Positions 25,852 through 34,709 of a stretch of DNA of 64,000 nucleotides are shown piece by piece. Source of the stretch: Mycobacterium sp. IDR2000157661 (GTDB lineage: Bacteria; Actinomycetota; Actinomycetes; Mycobacteriales; Mycobacteriaceae); contig NZ_CP081006.1 of NCBI RefSeq assembly GCF_022317005.1, positions 4,588,001 to 4,652,000 of the forward strand. Reading direction: 5' to 3'. The notes under the pieces were generated by a model that saw only the letters and a list, made by a program, of their open reading frames with translations, was not told where the DNA came from and made no database searches. How positions within the stretch are numbered: the stretch's first letter is position 1; every line of letters starts with the position of its first letter. A program made the translations under genes and the position numbers.

Positions 25852-27189
25852 TCAGGTGGTGCCGGGGATTAGCCAGCGTCCGGAGAAGGCGCGCCAGCCG
25901 ACGAACGCCAGTCGCAGCACCATGAAGGTCGAAAGCCCGGCCCAGACGCCGAGCAACCCCCAGTCGAACAACAGCGACAACCAGATCAGCGGCAGGAAGC
26001 CGACCACGGCGCTGACCAGCGTCGCGTTGCGCATGAACGGCGCGTCCCCCGCGCCGAGCAGCACGCCGTCGAGCGCGAAAACGATTCCCGCGATCGGCAG
26101 TTGGGCCACCATGAACCACCACGGCACACCCATTGCGTCGAGTACCGCCCGATCGTCGGTGAAGATGGCCGGGAACACCGACGCGCCGAGCGCGAACACC
26201 ACCGCCAGCACCGCCGCCGCCAGCGTCGAGAACACCGTGACCCGCCACGCCACCGTCTTGGCGTGGGCCACAAGCCCGGCACCGAGCGCCGCCCCGACCA
26301 GTGACTGCGCGGCGATGGCCAGCGAATCGAGCACCAGAGCAAGGAAGTTCCACAGCTGCAGCACCACCTGGTGCGCCGCGACGGCGGCTGCGCCGAAGCG
26401 GGCCGCGACGGCTCCGGCGGAGACGAAGCAAGCCTGGAAAGCCAGCGTGCGCAACACCAGGTCGCGGCCCATCACCACCTGCGCGCGCAGCACCGCCGGG
26501 ACGACGCGCAGGGGCACCCGCTCGACCAACAACGCCCGGCAGAACAACAGCGCCGCCAACCACTGCCCCACGACGTTGGCGACCGCGGAGCCGGCCAGCT
26601 CCAGCCGTGGCATTCCCAACCAGCCGTACACCAGCAGCGGACAAAGCACCGCCGACACCGCGAAGCCGGAAACCACGTAACGCAACGGCCGCACCGTGTC
26701 CTGCACGCCGCGCATCCAGCCGTTGCCCGCCGCCGAGACCAGGATCGCCGGAACGCCGACGATGGCGATGCGTACCCACGGCAACGCCTCGTCGGCGATG
26801 TCACCGCCGTCGGAGGAACCCGCGAGGACCGACACCAACGGCACCGCGAAGGCTTGCACCGCAACGACGATCACGGCGCCCAGACCGAGCGCCAGCCAGG
26901 TCGCCTGCACCCCCTCGCCCACGGCTGCGGTTCGGTCGCCTGCGCCGAAGAAGCGGGCCGACCGCGCGGTGGTGCCATAGGACAGAAACGTCATCTGCGA
27001 GCTCAGCGTGGACAGGATCAACGCACCGATCGCCAACCCCGCCAATGCCAGAGCACCGAGGCGGCCCACGACCGCCAGGTCGAACAGCAGGTAAATCGGT
27101 TCGGCCGCGAGCACGCCCAGCGCAGGCAGTGCCAGGGCGGCGATCCGGCGCCCGGTGACCGGGATTTCCGGTGTCGGCCGCTCAACCAA
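25852..27189 (-). CDS. dinF: MATE-family efflux protein DinF
   Basis: 445 residues, about 12 hydrophobic membrane segments in two similar halves (for example RIAALALPALGVLAAEPIY at the start of the first and LVLRTLAFQACFVSAGAVA in the second). MATE proteins export cationic or toxic compounds using a Na+ or H+ gradient. The likely TTG start at 27189 overlaps the nrnA stop by 8 nt. M. tuberculosis has the same order (Rv2836c after Rv2837c). No SOS box is visible upstream, so the dinF name reflects family, not proven damage induction. Confidence 0.9.
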   Translation of the reverse strand: MVERPTPEIPVTGRRIAALALPALGVLAAEPIYLLFDLAVVGRLGALALAGLAIGALILSTLSSQMTFLSYGTTARSARFFGAGDRTAAVGEGVQATWLALGLGAVIVVAVQAFAVPLVSVLAGSSDGGDIADEALPWVRIAIVGVPAILVSAAGNGWMRGVQDTVRPLRYVVSGFAVSAVLCPLLVYGWLGMPRLELAGSAVANVVGQWLAALLFCRALLVERVPLRVVPAVLRAQVVMGRDLVLRTLAFQACFVSAGAVAARFGAAAVAAHQVVLQLWNFLALVLDSLAIAAQSLVGAALGAGLVAHAKTVAWRVTVFSTLAAAVLAVVFALGASVFPAIFTDDRAVLDAMGVPWWFMVAQLPIAGIVFALDGVLLGAGDAPFMRNATLVSAVVGFLPLIWLSLLFDWGLLGVWAGLSTFMVLRLAFVGWRAFSGRWLIPGTT

Positions 27190-28180
27190 GGGTGGTCAAC
27201 AGCGCCTGCACCACGTCGTCGGCCGACCCGGTGGCCGAGTACCCGGCGGCCAGTCGGTGCCCGCCGCCGCCGAAGCCGCTGGCCACGGCGGAGATGTCGT
27301 AATTCTTGGCGCGCATCGACACCGACCAGTGCGACGGCTCGACCTCCTTGAGCACCGCGGCGACCTCGGCCTGCTGGGTCGTGCGGACGATGTCGACGAT
27401 GCTCTCCACTTCCTCCGGCCGGGCGTTGGCCCACTCCTGGTGCGCCACAACGGCGTACACCAGACCGCGACCGCCGACCGCGTCGGGCAGCAGCTGCGCC
27501 GACCCCAGCACCCGCGAGAGCATCGGCAGCCAGGCGAACGGGTGCGTGTCGAGCAGTGCGCGGCTGATCTCGGCATTGTCGACGCCGAGTTCGACGAGGC
27601 GGGCGGCCAGCCGGTGCGCGCGGGGGGTAGCCCACCGGAACGAACCGGTGTCGGTGGTCAGACCGGCGTACAGGCAGTGCGCCACCCCGATGTCGATCGG
27701 CTTCTCCCACGCGTCGAGCAGGTCGGCCACCAGCATCGTGGTGGAATCGGCCGACGCGTCGACGTAGTTGGCGCTGCCGAACAGCTGATTGGAGGCGTGG
27801 TGGTCGATCACCAGGACCTCGCGGCCCGGCTCGGCGAGTTCGCGCAGCGCGCCCAGCCGGTTGATGCTCGGGATGTCGACGGTCACGACCAGGTCGGCGT
27901 CGCGTCGCACCTCGTCGGGGGCGACGAGCAGGTGACCACCCGGCAGCGACTGCAATGACTCCGGCAGTGTTGCCGGCGCGGCGAAGCTGACCTGCACCGT
28001 CGTGCCGGACTGATCGAGGATCAGCGCCAGCGCCAGACCGGCACCGATCGTGTCGGCGTCGGGATGCACGTGACACACCACGCTGACGACCTCGGCCGCT
28101 GCAAGCAGGTCCGCTGCTCCGCGCGCGTCGACGCGGAAGCCCGATTCGGGAACGTCAGTCGTCTTGTCGATCGCGGTCAC
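27182..28180 (-). CDS. nrnA: DHH-family bifunctional oligoribonuclease / PAP phosphatase NrnA
   Basis: 332 residues from GTG 28180 (MTAIDKTTDVPES), which starts 26 nt inside the rbfA 3' end. DHH motifs: VCHVHPDADTIGAG (HxDxD), VTVDIPS, LVIDHHASN (DHH) and the DHHA1 signature ASGFGGGGHRLAAGY near the C-terminus. It degrades short oligoribonucleotides and cyclic-di-AMP/pAp-type products, dephosphorylating pAp. In the conserved operon after infB-rbfA. Confidence 0.94.
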   Translation of the reverse strand: MTAIDKTTDVPESGFRVDARGAADLLAAAEVVSVVCHVHPDADTIGAGLALALILDQSGTTVQVSFAAPATLPESLQSLPGGHLLVAPDEVRRDADLVVTVDIPSINRLGALRELAEPGREVLVIDHHASNQLFGSANYVDASADSTTMLVADLLDAWEKPIDIGVAHCLYAGLTTDTGSFRWATPRAHRLAARLVELGVDNAEISRALLDTHPFAWLPMLSRVLGSAQLLPDAVGGRGLVYAVVAHQEWANARPEEVESIVDIVRTTQQAEVAAVLKEVEPSHWSVSMRAKNYDISAVASGFGGGGHRLAAGYSATGSADDVVQALLTTLG

Positions 28181-28661
28181 GGCTGTCCTCGGAGTCGTCC
28201 GGCCCCACAGGAACCTCTTGGCCTTCTTCTCCCCCAGGGACACGGTACGGGTCGGCCTCGCCGGCGGGTTTGGCACCCTGCCGAACTCTCGCCAGGTCCT
28301 CGTCGGCGGCGCGCGCGCGAGCGAGTAGCTCCTCCATCCGGTGCGCGGAATCCGGCACGGTGTCGCGCTCGAACGACAACGTCGGGGTGAAACGCACGCC
28401 AAGGGCGGCGCCGACCTTCGACCGCAGCACGCCGTTGGCCGATTGCAGCGCGGCGGCCGCGCCGGCGTAGTCCGGCTCCTCGGCAAGCGAACTGCCGATC
28501 ACCGTGTAGTACAGCGTGGCGTCGTGCAGATCGTTGGTGACCTTGGCGTCGGTGATCGTCACGCCTGCCAGTCGCGGATCCTTGATCTCGTACTCGATCG
28601 CCGAGGCGACGAGGGTGGAGATGCGTTTGGCCAGCCGGCGTGCCCGGGCCGGATCAGCCAT
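28155..28661 (-). CDS. rbfA: 30S ribosome-binding factor A
   Basis: 168 residues. KH-type fold features: RARRLAKRISTLVASAIEYE, IKDPRLAGVTITDAKVTNDL (family signature) and VRFTPTLSFERDTVPDSAHR. The acidic C-terminal tail (EEGQEVPVGPDDSEDSRD) is an extension seen in actinobacteria. It helps process the 16S 5' end and mature the small subunit. The 3' end overlaps nrnA by 26 nt. Confidence 0.95.
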   Translation of the reverse strand: MADPARARRLAKRISTLVASAIEYEIKDPRLAGVTITDAKVTNDLHDATLYYTVIGSSLAEEPDYAGAAAALQSANGVLRSKVGAALGVRFTPTLSFERDTVPDSAHRMEELLARARAADEDLARVRQGAKPAGEADPYRVPGGEEGQEVPVGPDDSEDSRDRDRQDD

Positions 28662-28721
28662 GATGCTCCGCCCCTGCGCAGCGCGCGGGAGGTGCCCCCA
28701 CCGACGAGCGGTCGCCGGCCA

Positions 28722-31417
28722 TTAGGTCCGCTCTTTCTCGACCAGCTCGTAGGTCTCGATGACGTCGCCTTCCTTGATGTCGGAGTAGGTCAGCGTAAGA
28801 CCGCACTCGTAGCCCTCGCGGACCTCGGTGACGTCGTCCTTCTCCCGGCGCAGCGACGACACGGTGACGTTCTCGGCGACCACCACGTTGTCGCGCAGCA
28901 GCCTGGCCTTCGCGTTGCGCCGCATGATCCCGGACTGGACCAGGCAGCCGGCGATGTTGCCGACCTTCGACGACCGGAAGATCGCGCGGATCTCGGCGCG
29001 GCCGAGTTCCTTCTCCTCGTAGACCGGCTTGAGCATGCCCTTGAGTGCGCTCTCGATCTCGTCGATGGCCTGGTAGATCACCGAGTAGTAGCGGATCTCC
29101 ACACCCTCGCGGTTGGCCAGCTCGGTCGCCTTGCCCTCGGCGCGGACGTTGAAGCCGATGATGATCGCGTCCGACGCCGACGCCAGGTTGACGTTGGTCT
29201 CGGTGACTCCACCGACGCCGCGGTCGATGACGCGCAGCTCCACCTCGTCGTCGACCTGGATGCCCAGCAGGGCCTCCTCGAGCGCCTCGACCGTACCGGC
29301 GTTGTCGCCCTTGAGGATCAAGTTCAGCTGACTGGTTTCTTTGAGCACCGAATCCAGGTCCTCGAGGCTGATGCGCTTGCGGCTGCGCGCGGCCATCGCG
29401 TTGCGCTTGCGCGCGTTGCGCCGGTCGGCGATCTGCCGGGCGATCCGGTCCTCGTCGACCACCAGCAGGTTGTCGCCGGCACCCGGCACCGACGTGAAGC
29501 CGATGACCTGCACCGGCCGCGACGGCAGCGCCTCGTCGACGTCCTCGCCGTGCTCGTCGACCATCCGGCGCACGCGGCCGTACGCGTCACCGGCGACGAT
29601 CGAGTCGCCGATCCGTAGCGTCCCGCGCTGCACCAGCACGGTGGCCACCGGACCGCGTCCGCGGTCGAGGTGCGCCTCGATCGCCACACCCTGGGCCTCC
29701 ATGTCGGGATTGGCCCGCAGGTCCAGGGCGGCGTCGGCGGTGAGCAGCACCGACTCGAGCAACTGCTCGATGTTGACGTTGTTCTTGGCGGAGATGTCGA
29801 CGAACATGGAGTCGCCGCCGTACTCCTCCGGGATCAGCCCGTACTCGGTCAGCTGGCCGCGGATCTTGGCCGGGTCGGCGCCCTCGACGTCGATCTTGTT
29901 GACCGCCACGACGATCGGCACCTCGGCGGCCTGCGCATGGTTGACCGCCTCCACCGTCTGCGGCATCACACCGTCATCGGCGGCGACGACCAGGATCGCG
30001 ATGTCGGTGGCCTTGGCGCCGCGGGCACGCATGGCGGTGAACGCCTCGTGGCCCGGGGTGTCGATGAAGGTGATCGGGCGCTCGGCACCGTCGTGCTCGA
30101 CCGAGACCTGGTAGGCGCCGATGTGCTGGGTGATGCCGCCCGCCTCGCCCTCGCGGACGTTGGCCTGGCGGATCGTGTCCAACAGGCGGGTCTTGCCGTG
30201 GTCGACGTGGCCCATCACCGTCACCACCGGCGGACGGAACTCCAGGTCGCCTTCGTCCCCGGCGTCTTCGCCGTAGGACAGGTCGAACGACTCGAGCAGT
30301 TCGCGGTCCTCGTCCTCGGGTGAGACGACCTGCACCTTGTAGTTCATCTCGTTGCCGAGCAACTCCAGGGTGTCGTCGCCCACCGACTGCGTCGCCGTGA
30401 CCATCTCGCCCAGGTTGAACAGTGCCTGCACCAACGACGCGGGGTTCGCGTTGATCTTGTCGGCGAAGTCCGACAGCGATGCGCCGCGGGCCAGCCGGAT
30501 GGTCTCGCCGTTGCCGTGCGGCAACCGCACACCGCCGACGACCGGAGCCTGCATGTTCTCGTACTCGGCGCGTTTCGCCCGCTTCGACTTGCGACCCCGC
30601 TTCGGCGCGCCGCCGGGACGGCCGAATGCACCGGCCGCGCCACCGCGCTGACCGGGACGGCCGCCGCCGCCGGGACGGCCACGGAAGCCACCGCCCGCGG
30701 GCGCGCCGCCGCCACCGCCGCCGCCGCCACGGTAGTTACCACCGCCGCCGCCACCGGGACGACCGCCCTGGCCTGCGCCGGGACGCGGACCGCCACCGGG
30801 ACCGGGGCGCGCGCCGCCGCCGGGACGCGGCGGCCGTGGACCGCCGGGACGCGGCGGCATGTTGTTCGGTGACATGCCCGGTCGCGGCGCGCCGGGTCGC
30901 GGCGCGCCCGGGCGGGGAGCCTGCGGACGCGGCATCGGCCGGTCGACCGGTTGCTGCGAGGAGAACGGGTTGTTGCCGACGCGCGGGACGCGTGGGGCCG
31001 GCTTGGGCGCACCCGGACGCGGGCCGGGCGTAGGACCGGGGCGAGTGGGCGGCGCGGCGGGAGGGGCCGGGGCGCGGAGGCCGCCGGCGGAGGCGCGGCC
31101 GGTGCGACGGGCGGGGCCGGGGTCTCGACGACGGGCGCTGCCGGCTTGGGCGCCGGCGCCTTCGCCCCGGGCTTGGGGGCCGCTGCGGCGCTCTCGGTGG
31201 CCGCGCCGGCCGCCGAGCCGTTGCCTGCGGCCTTGGCCTTCTCGGGGGCGGCCTTCCCGCCGCCGAAGGATTCGCGCAGTCGGCGCGCGACCGGAGCCTC
31301 CACGGTGGAGGACGCCGATTTGACGAATTCGCCCTGTTCGCTCAGTCGGGCGAGCACTTCCTTACTGGTGACACCGAGTTCCTTGGCCAACTCGTGTACA
31401 CGGGCCTTACCTGCCAC
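28722..31417 (-). CDS. infB: Translation initiation factor IF-2, one-base frame break in the Pro-rich linker
   Basis: The ATG at 31417 opens MAGKARVHELAKELGVTSKE (IF2 N-terminal domain), followed by an Ala/Pro-rich linker. The rest, from about PPTRPGPTPGPRPG on, is in another frame and carries the G domain: VVTVMGHVDHGKTRLLDTI, FIDTPGHEAFT, VAVNKIDVEG, then IF2 domains to the stop at 28722. The break falls within 31061-31080, a G/C-homopolymer stretch. Adding one base gives about 898 residues, the M. tuberculosis length (900). IF2 is essential, so this is most simply a sequence error; an internal start at 30935 (ATG, MPRPQAPRPG) would give a 737-residue IF2 lacking the N-domain. Confidence 0.93.
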
Positions 31418-31495
31418 TACTTCTCCATCTCTAGAGGCGTCAGCGGTGGTAGGCGCCGCGCCTCGGGTTAGCTATGACGCATGGTCATCGGGACT

Positions 31496-31888
31496 TCACG
31501 GTGTGCTCATGTTCTTCGCTACCTGTTCTCTTGCCGGGTGGATGGGCGCTTCGGCGCTGCTCACAGCGCTGACGTGCTCGACCACCGCGGTTACGTCCGG
31601 TGAACCGGTGATCCGCAACGCTCGAACGAACGCCCGCCGTCGGATTGCCGCGTCAAGGCACTGCGGATCGGGATGCAGCCACGCACCCCGCCCCGGCAGC
31701 CTTCTCGCTGAGTCAACGGTCACGACGCTGGGACCGTTCCCAGGGCCGTCAACAGCGTCGACAGCGACCACACGAAGCAGTTCGACGGCCAGCTCTCGCT
31801 TTCGACAGCCGACGCATGTCCGCACCGGTCCGACAGGCTCGTCGGGGCTGCGTCGATGCGCCGAGGCCGAAGTCTCGCGCTGGATCAC
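31496..31888 (-). CDS. ylxR: YlxR family RNA-binding protein
   Basis: 130 residues from GTG 31888. The DUF448/YlxR signature is VRTCVGCRKRE (paired Cys) and LPGRGAWLHPDPQCLDAA, with AIRRRAFVRAL following. YlxR binds RNase P RNA and related RNA targets in other bacteria. It stands between nusA and infB, the classic place for this gene. The C-terminal half after the YlxR domain is a non-conserved tail. Confidence 0.92.
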   Translation of the reverse strand: MIQRETSASAHRRSPDEPVGPVRTCVGCRKRELAVELLRVVAVDAVDGPGNGPSVVTVDSARRLPGRGAWLHPDPQCLDAAIRRRAFVRALRITGSPDVTAVVEHVSAVSSAEAPIHPAREQVAKNMSTP

Positions 31889-31945
31889 AGCTGAGTCTAC
31901 CGCCCCCGCCGCGCCGATCCGAACCGGCCGTGCAGGTCGCCGGCG

Positions 31946-32989
31946 CTACCGGTCGCGGACCGCCCCGTGCGCGGCGTCGGCGCCGGACTCGGCCCTCCCG
32001 GTGGGCACGGCGTCGCTGCGGATGTCGATGCGCCAGCCGGTCAACCGGGCGGCCAACCGCGCATTCTGGCCTTCCTTCCCGATGGCCAGCGAGAGCTGGA
32101 AATCGGGCACCACGACGCGGGCCGCGCGGGCCGCCTCGTCGATGACGGTCACCGAGACCACCTTGGCCGGCGACAGCGCGTTGGCCACGAACTTCGCGGG
32201 GTCGGGGTCGTAGTCGATGATGTCGATCTTCTCGCCCGACAACTCGCTCATCACGTTGCGCACCCGCTGGCCCATCGGCCCGATACAGGCGCCCTTGGCG
32301 TTGAGGCCGGACACCCTCGAAGTGACCGCGATCTTCGAGCGGTGGCCCGCTTCACGGGCGACCGCGACGATCTCGACCGACCCGTCGTTGATCTCGGGAA
32401 CCTCCAGCGAGAACAGCTTGCGCACCAGGTTCGGATGCGTGCGCGACAGCGTGATCAGCGGCTCGCGGGCACCCCGCGTGACGCCGACGACGTAGCAGCG
32501 CAACCGGTCGCCGTGCTCGTAGCGCTCGCCGGGGACCTGCTCGGCGGCGGGGATGACACCTTCGGAGCCCTTCGACTCGCTGCCCATCCGCACAACGACC
32601 AGTCCCCGCGCGTTGGCCCGCGCGTCACGCTGGATAACGCCGCCGACGATGTCGCCTTCGCGCGCGGAGAACTCCCCGAAGGTCTTCTCGTTCTCGGCGT
32701 CGCGGAACCTCTGCAGCATGACCTGGCGCGCGGTCGTGGCGGCGACGCGACCGAACCCCTCGGGGGTGTCGTCCCATTCGCTGATCGGGTTGCCGTCCTC
32801 GTCGAGTTCGGTCGCGATCACCTTGACCTCGCCGGTCTTGCGGTCGATCTCGATGCGCGCGTCGGCCGCGTGTCCCGCGGTGTGCCGGTAGGCCGTCAGC
32901 AGGGCCGACTTGATGGTCTCGACCAGCTCGCCCACCGGAATGCCGCGGTCCACCTCGATGGCGTGCAGCGCTGCCATGTCGATGTTCAC
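31946..32989 (-). CDS. nusA: Transcription termination/antitermination factor NusA
   Basis: 347 residues, as in M. tuberculosis; actinobacterial NusA lacks the acidic C-terminal repeats. N-terminal domain MNIDMAALHAIEVDRGIPV, S1 domain (FGEFSAREGDIVGGVIQRD), and two KH domains (ARVSGLNAKGACIGPMGQRV and QLSLAIGKEGQNARLAARL). It binds RNA polymerase and nascent RNA. The ATG lies 3 nt after the rimP stop, so coupling is tight. Confidence 0.96.
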   Translation of the reverse strand: MNIDMAALHAIEVDRGIPVGELVETIKSALLTAYRHTAGHAADARIEIDRKTGEVKVIATELDEDGNPISEWDDTPEGFGRVAATTARQVMLQRFRDAENEKTFGEFSAREGDIVGGVIQRDARANARGLVVVRMGSESKGSEGVIPAAEQVPGERYEHGDRLRCYVVGVTRGAREPLITLSRTHPNLVRKLFSLEVPEINDGSVEIVAVAREAGHRSKIAVTSRVSGLNAKGACIGPMGQRVRNVMSELSGEKIDIIDYDPDPAKFVANALSPAKVVSVTVIDEAARAARVVVPDFQLSLAIGKEGQNARLAARLTGWRIDIRSDAVPTGRAESGADAAHGAVRDR

Positions 32990-32992
32990 GCC

Positions 32993-33526
32993 TCAGGCCT
33001 CCTTCCCAGATCGGCCGACCAACTCCAGCTCTCGCGGATTGGGAGGTGAGAACTCGACTTGGACAACGGCTTTGGTGATCGCGTCCAGGGGCAGCTCGCG
33101 GACGCTGAAGCTGGGCTGGCGGCCCTCGCGCACCACCAGTCGGACGACACCGTCGTGGGTCTGGCCCAGTCGGCCTGACACCTGCGACCCGTCGGACAGC
33201 GTCAGTTCCACCTTGCGGCCACGGGCCCGGCGATAGTGCTTCTCGGTGGTCAGCGGCCGGTCGACGCCCGGCGAGGTGACCTCGAGGACGTAGGGCGCGG
33301 CGCCGGCGTCCACCTCGTCCAGCAGCGCGGAGGCCGACCGCGACAACTCGGCGATCGCGTCGAGGTCCAGACCGCCGTCGGCGTCGGCGACCACGGTGAT
33401 CCGCGGTGGCTGCGCGGCGGCGTCGATGAGGACGTCCTCGATGTCGTAACCGGCACGCGCGAAGTGGCCGCCGAGTAGCTCGATCACCTGATCCTGCGAC
33501 GGCAATCCCGCAGAATGCTCCGTCAC
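32993..33526 (-). CDS. rimP: Ribosome maturation factor RimP
   Basis: 177 residues from GTG 33526, with an AGGAG Shine-Dalgarno 7-11 nt upstream. Motifs: DIEDVLIDAAAQPPRITVV, DLDAIAELSRSASALLDE and VLEVTSPGVDRPLTTEKHY (the RimP signature), with a C-terminal SH3-like part (GRKVELTLSDGSQVSGRL). First gene of the rimP-nusA-ylxR-infB-rbfA-nrnA-dinF transcription/translation operon. The promoter should be in the ~130-nt spacer to the divergent lipoprotein gene. Confidence 0.95.
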   Translation of the reverse strand: MTEHSAGLPSQDQVIELLGGHFARAGYDIEDVLIDAAAQPPRITVVADADGGLDLDAIAELSRSASALLDEVDAGAAPYVLEVTSPGVDRPLTTEKHYRRARGRKVELTLSDGSQVSGRLGQTHDGVVRLVVREGRQPSFSVRELPLDAITKAVVQVEFSPPNPRELELVGRSGKEA

Positions 33527-33659
33527 GGCGAGCTCCTCGTCTTGAATTGTCCGGACCCGATTCCTCGCGGCACCACATGGAATCAATTCCCCACGATACG
33601 CCAGCGGTGCCGCCGCAATCGCCGAACGCGCACCGGGGCTGCGCTGCCGCAGTGGCAAG

Positions 33660-34169
33660 ATGTTGCTCGTGCCGAGCCGACCGCCGACCCTCAGCAGGAG
33701 ACGGGTACTGGCTTCGGCGGCGGCGCTGGCGCTGGTCAGCGTGACCGCGGCCGGCTGTGCATCCCCGCCCCCGCCGCCGGAGGTCGACGAACTCGCCGCG
33801 CAGCTCGAGCGGGCCCGCACCGACAGCCGGCTGGCCACCGACGCCGCCGCACGCGAGCGCGGTCCGATCGTCGCGGCCCTGACCGCGGTGGCCGCGGAGC
33901 GATCGGCACACGCGCAGGCGCTCTCCGACGAGCTCGTGCGGATGCGCGGTGCGGAGGCGCCGACCGGAACACCAACCAGCACCACGGCCGCACCGGCCAG
34001 GCCGCCCACCGCCAAGGACGCCGTCAACGCCCTGCGGGCGTCGGCGGAGAGCGCCGCGGAGCTGGCGGCCACCCTGTCCGGCTACCACGCGGGGCTGGTC
34101 GCCTCGATCGCGGCGGCGTGCACAGCGGCCTACTCGGTCGGCCTCGTGGTCCCCGGTAGGGCGCGATGA
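33660..34169 (+). CDS. Alanine-rich lipoprotein (Rv2843-like)
   Basis: 169 residues. The N-terminus PTLSRRRVLASAAALALVSV ends in a lipobox (TAAGC, Cys about residue 33), so export and lipidation are expected; the S-R-R-R-V-L stretch could be a Tat motif. The rest is an Ala/Arg/Glu-rich helical region followed by a Thr/Pro linker (TGTPTSTTAAP) and an Ala-rich end. Function unknown. ATGA overlap with the next gene (34166-34169). Confidence 0.85.
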   Translation: MLLVPSRPPTLSRRRVLASAAALALVSVTAAGCASPPPPPEVDELAAQLERARTDSRLATDAAARERGPIVAALTAVAAERSAHAQALSDELVRMRGAEAPTGTPTSTTAAPARPPTAKDAVNALRASAESAAELAATLSGYHAGLVASIAAACTAAYSVGLVVPGRAR

Positions 34170-34633
34170 CGTCGGCCGAACCGACCCCGACCCGTCCGGA
34201 CAACGCCGCCGACGGCGCGCTGTTCGACGCGATCGCCACCGAGCACGCCGTCATCTACGGCTACGGCGTCGTGTCGGCCCGCTCGGCCCCCGAGGACAAC
34301 TACCTGGTCGCCGAAGCAATCTCCGAGCACCGGGAACGTCGCGAGGCCGCACTGACGATGTTGGAGGAGCGGTCGATCGCCGTGCCCCTGCCCGCCGCGG
34401 GGTATCAGCTTCCGCTGACGATCAACTCCCCGGCCGACGCGGAAACGCTCGCGGTGCGGATGGAGGAGGACACCGCCGAGGCGTGGCGGGCGGTCGTGGA
34501 GCAGGCGAGCACCGAGCAGGACCGGGCGTTCGGTGTGACCGCGCTGTGCCAGAGCGCCGTGATGGCCGCCCGCTGGCGCCGGCTGCTCGGTGTCTCCCCC
34601 GTCACCGTCGCGTTCCCCGGGGGCAACGAGTAA
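34166..34633 (+). CDS. DUF4439 ferritin-like protein (Rv2844-like)
   Basis: 155 residues. Mostly helical, with a pattern of the DUF4439 family: LFDAIATEHAVIYGYGVVSA, AEAISEHRERREAALTML and EEDTAEAWRAVVEQA. The paired ExxH-type spacing (TEHAVIYG and SEHRERR) suggests a ferritin-like four-helix bundle that may bind metal. It overlaps the lipoprotein gene, a conserved pair in mycobacteria. No known function. Confidence 0.88.
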   Translation: MTSAEPTPTRPDNAADGALFDAIATEHAVIYGYGVVSARSAPEDNYLVAEAISEHRERREAALTMLEERSIAVPLPAAGYQLPLTINSPADAETLAVRMEEDTAEAWRAVVEQASTEQDRAFGVTALCQSAVMAARWRRLLGVSPVTVAFPGGNE

Positions 34634-34709
34634 ACGCGCCTGGCGCGAACGGGACGCTGCCGTCCCCATCGCCGGAGGGGGTGACTGCGGCGTCACGTTC
34701 GCGGTCGCA

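Noticed and set aside
25852..27189. SOS regulation of dinF as implied by its name
   Set aside because: No TCGAAC-N4-GTTCGA box lies before the operon; the name reflects family similarity only.
28722..30935. Separate shorter IF2 gene starting at 30935
   Set aside because: The upstream N-terminal domain (MAGKARVHELAKELG) is intact and joins this frame with one base; a single infB is simpler.
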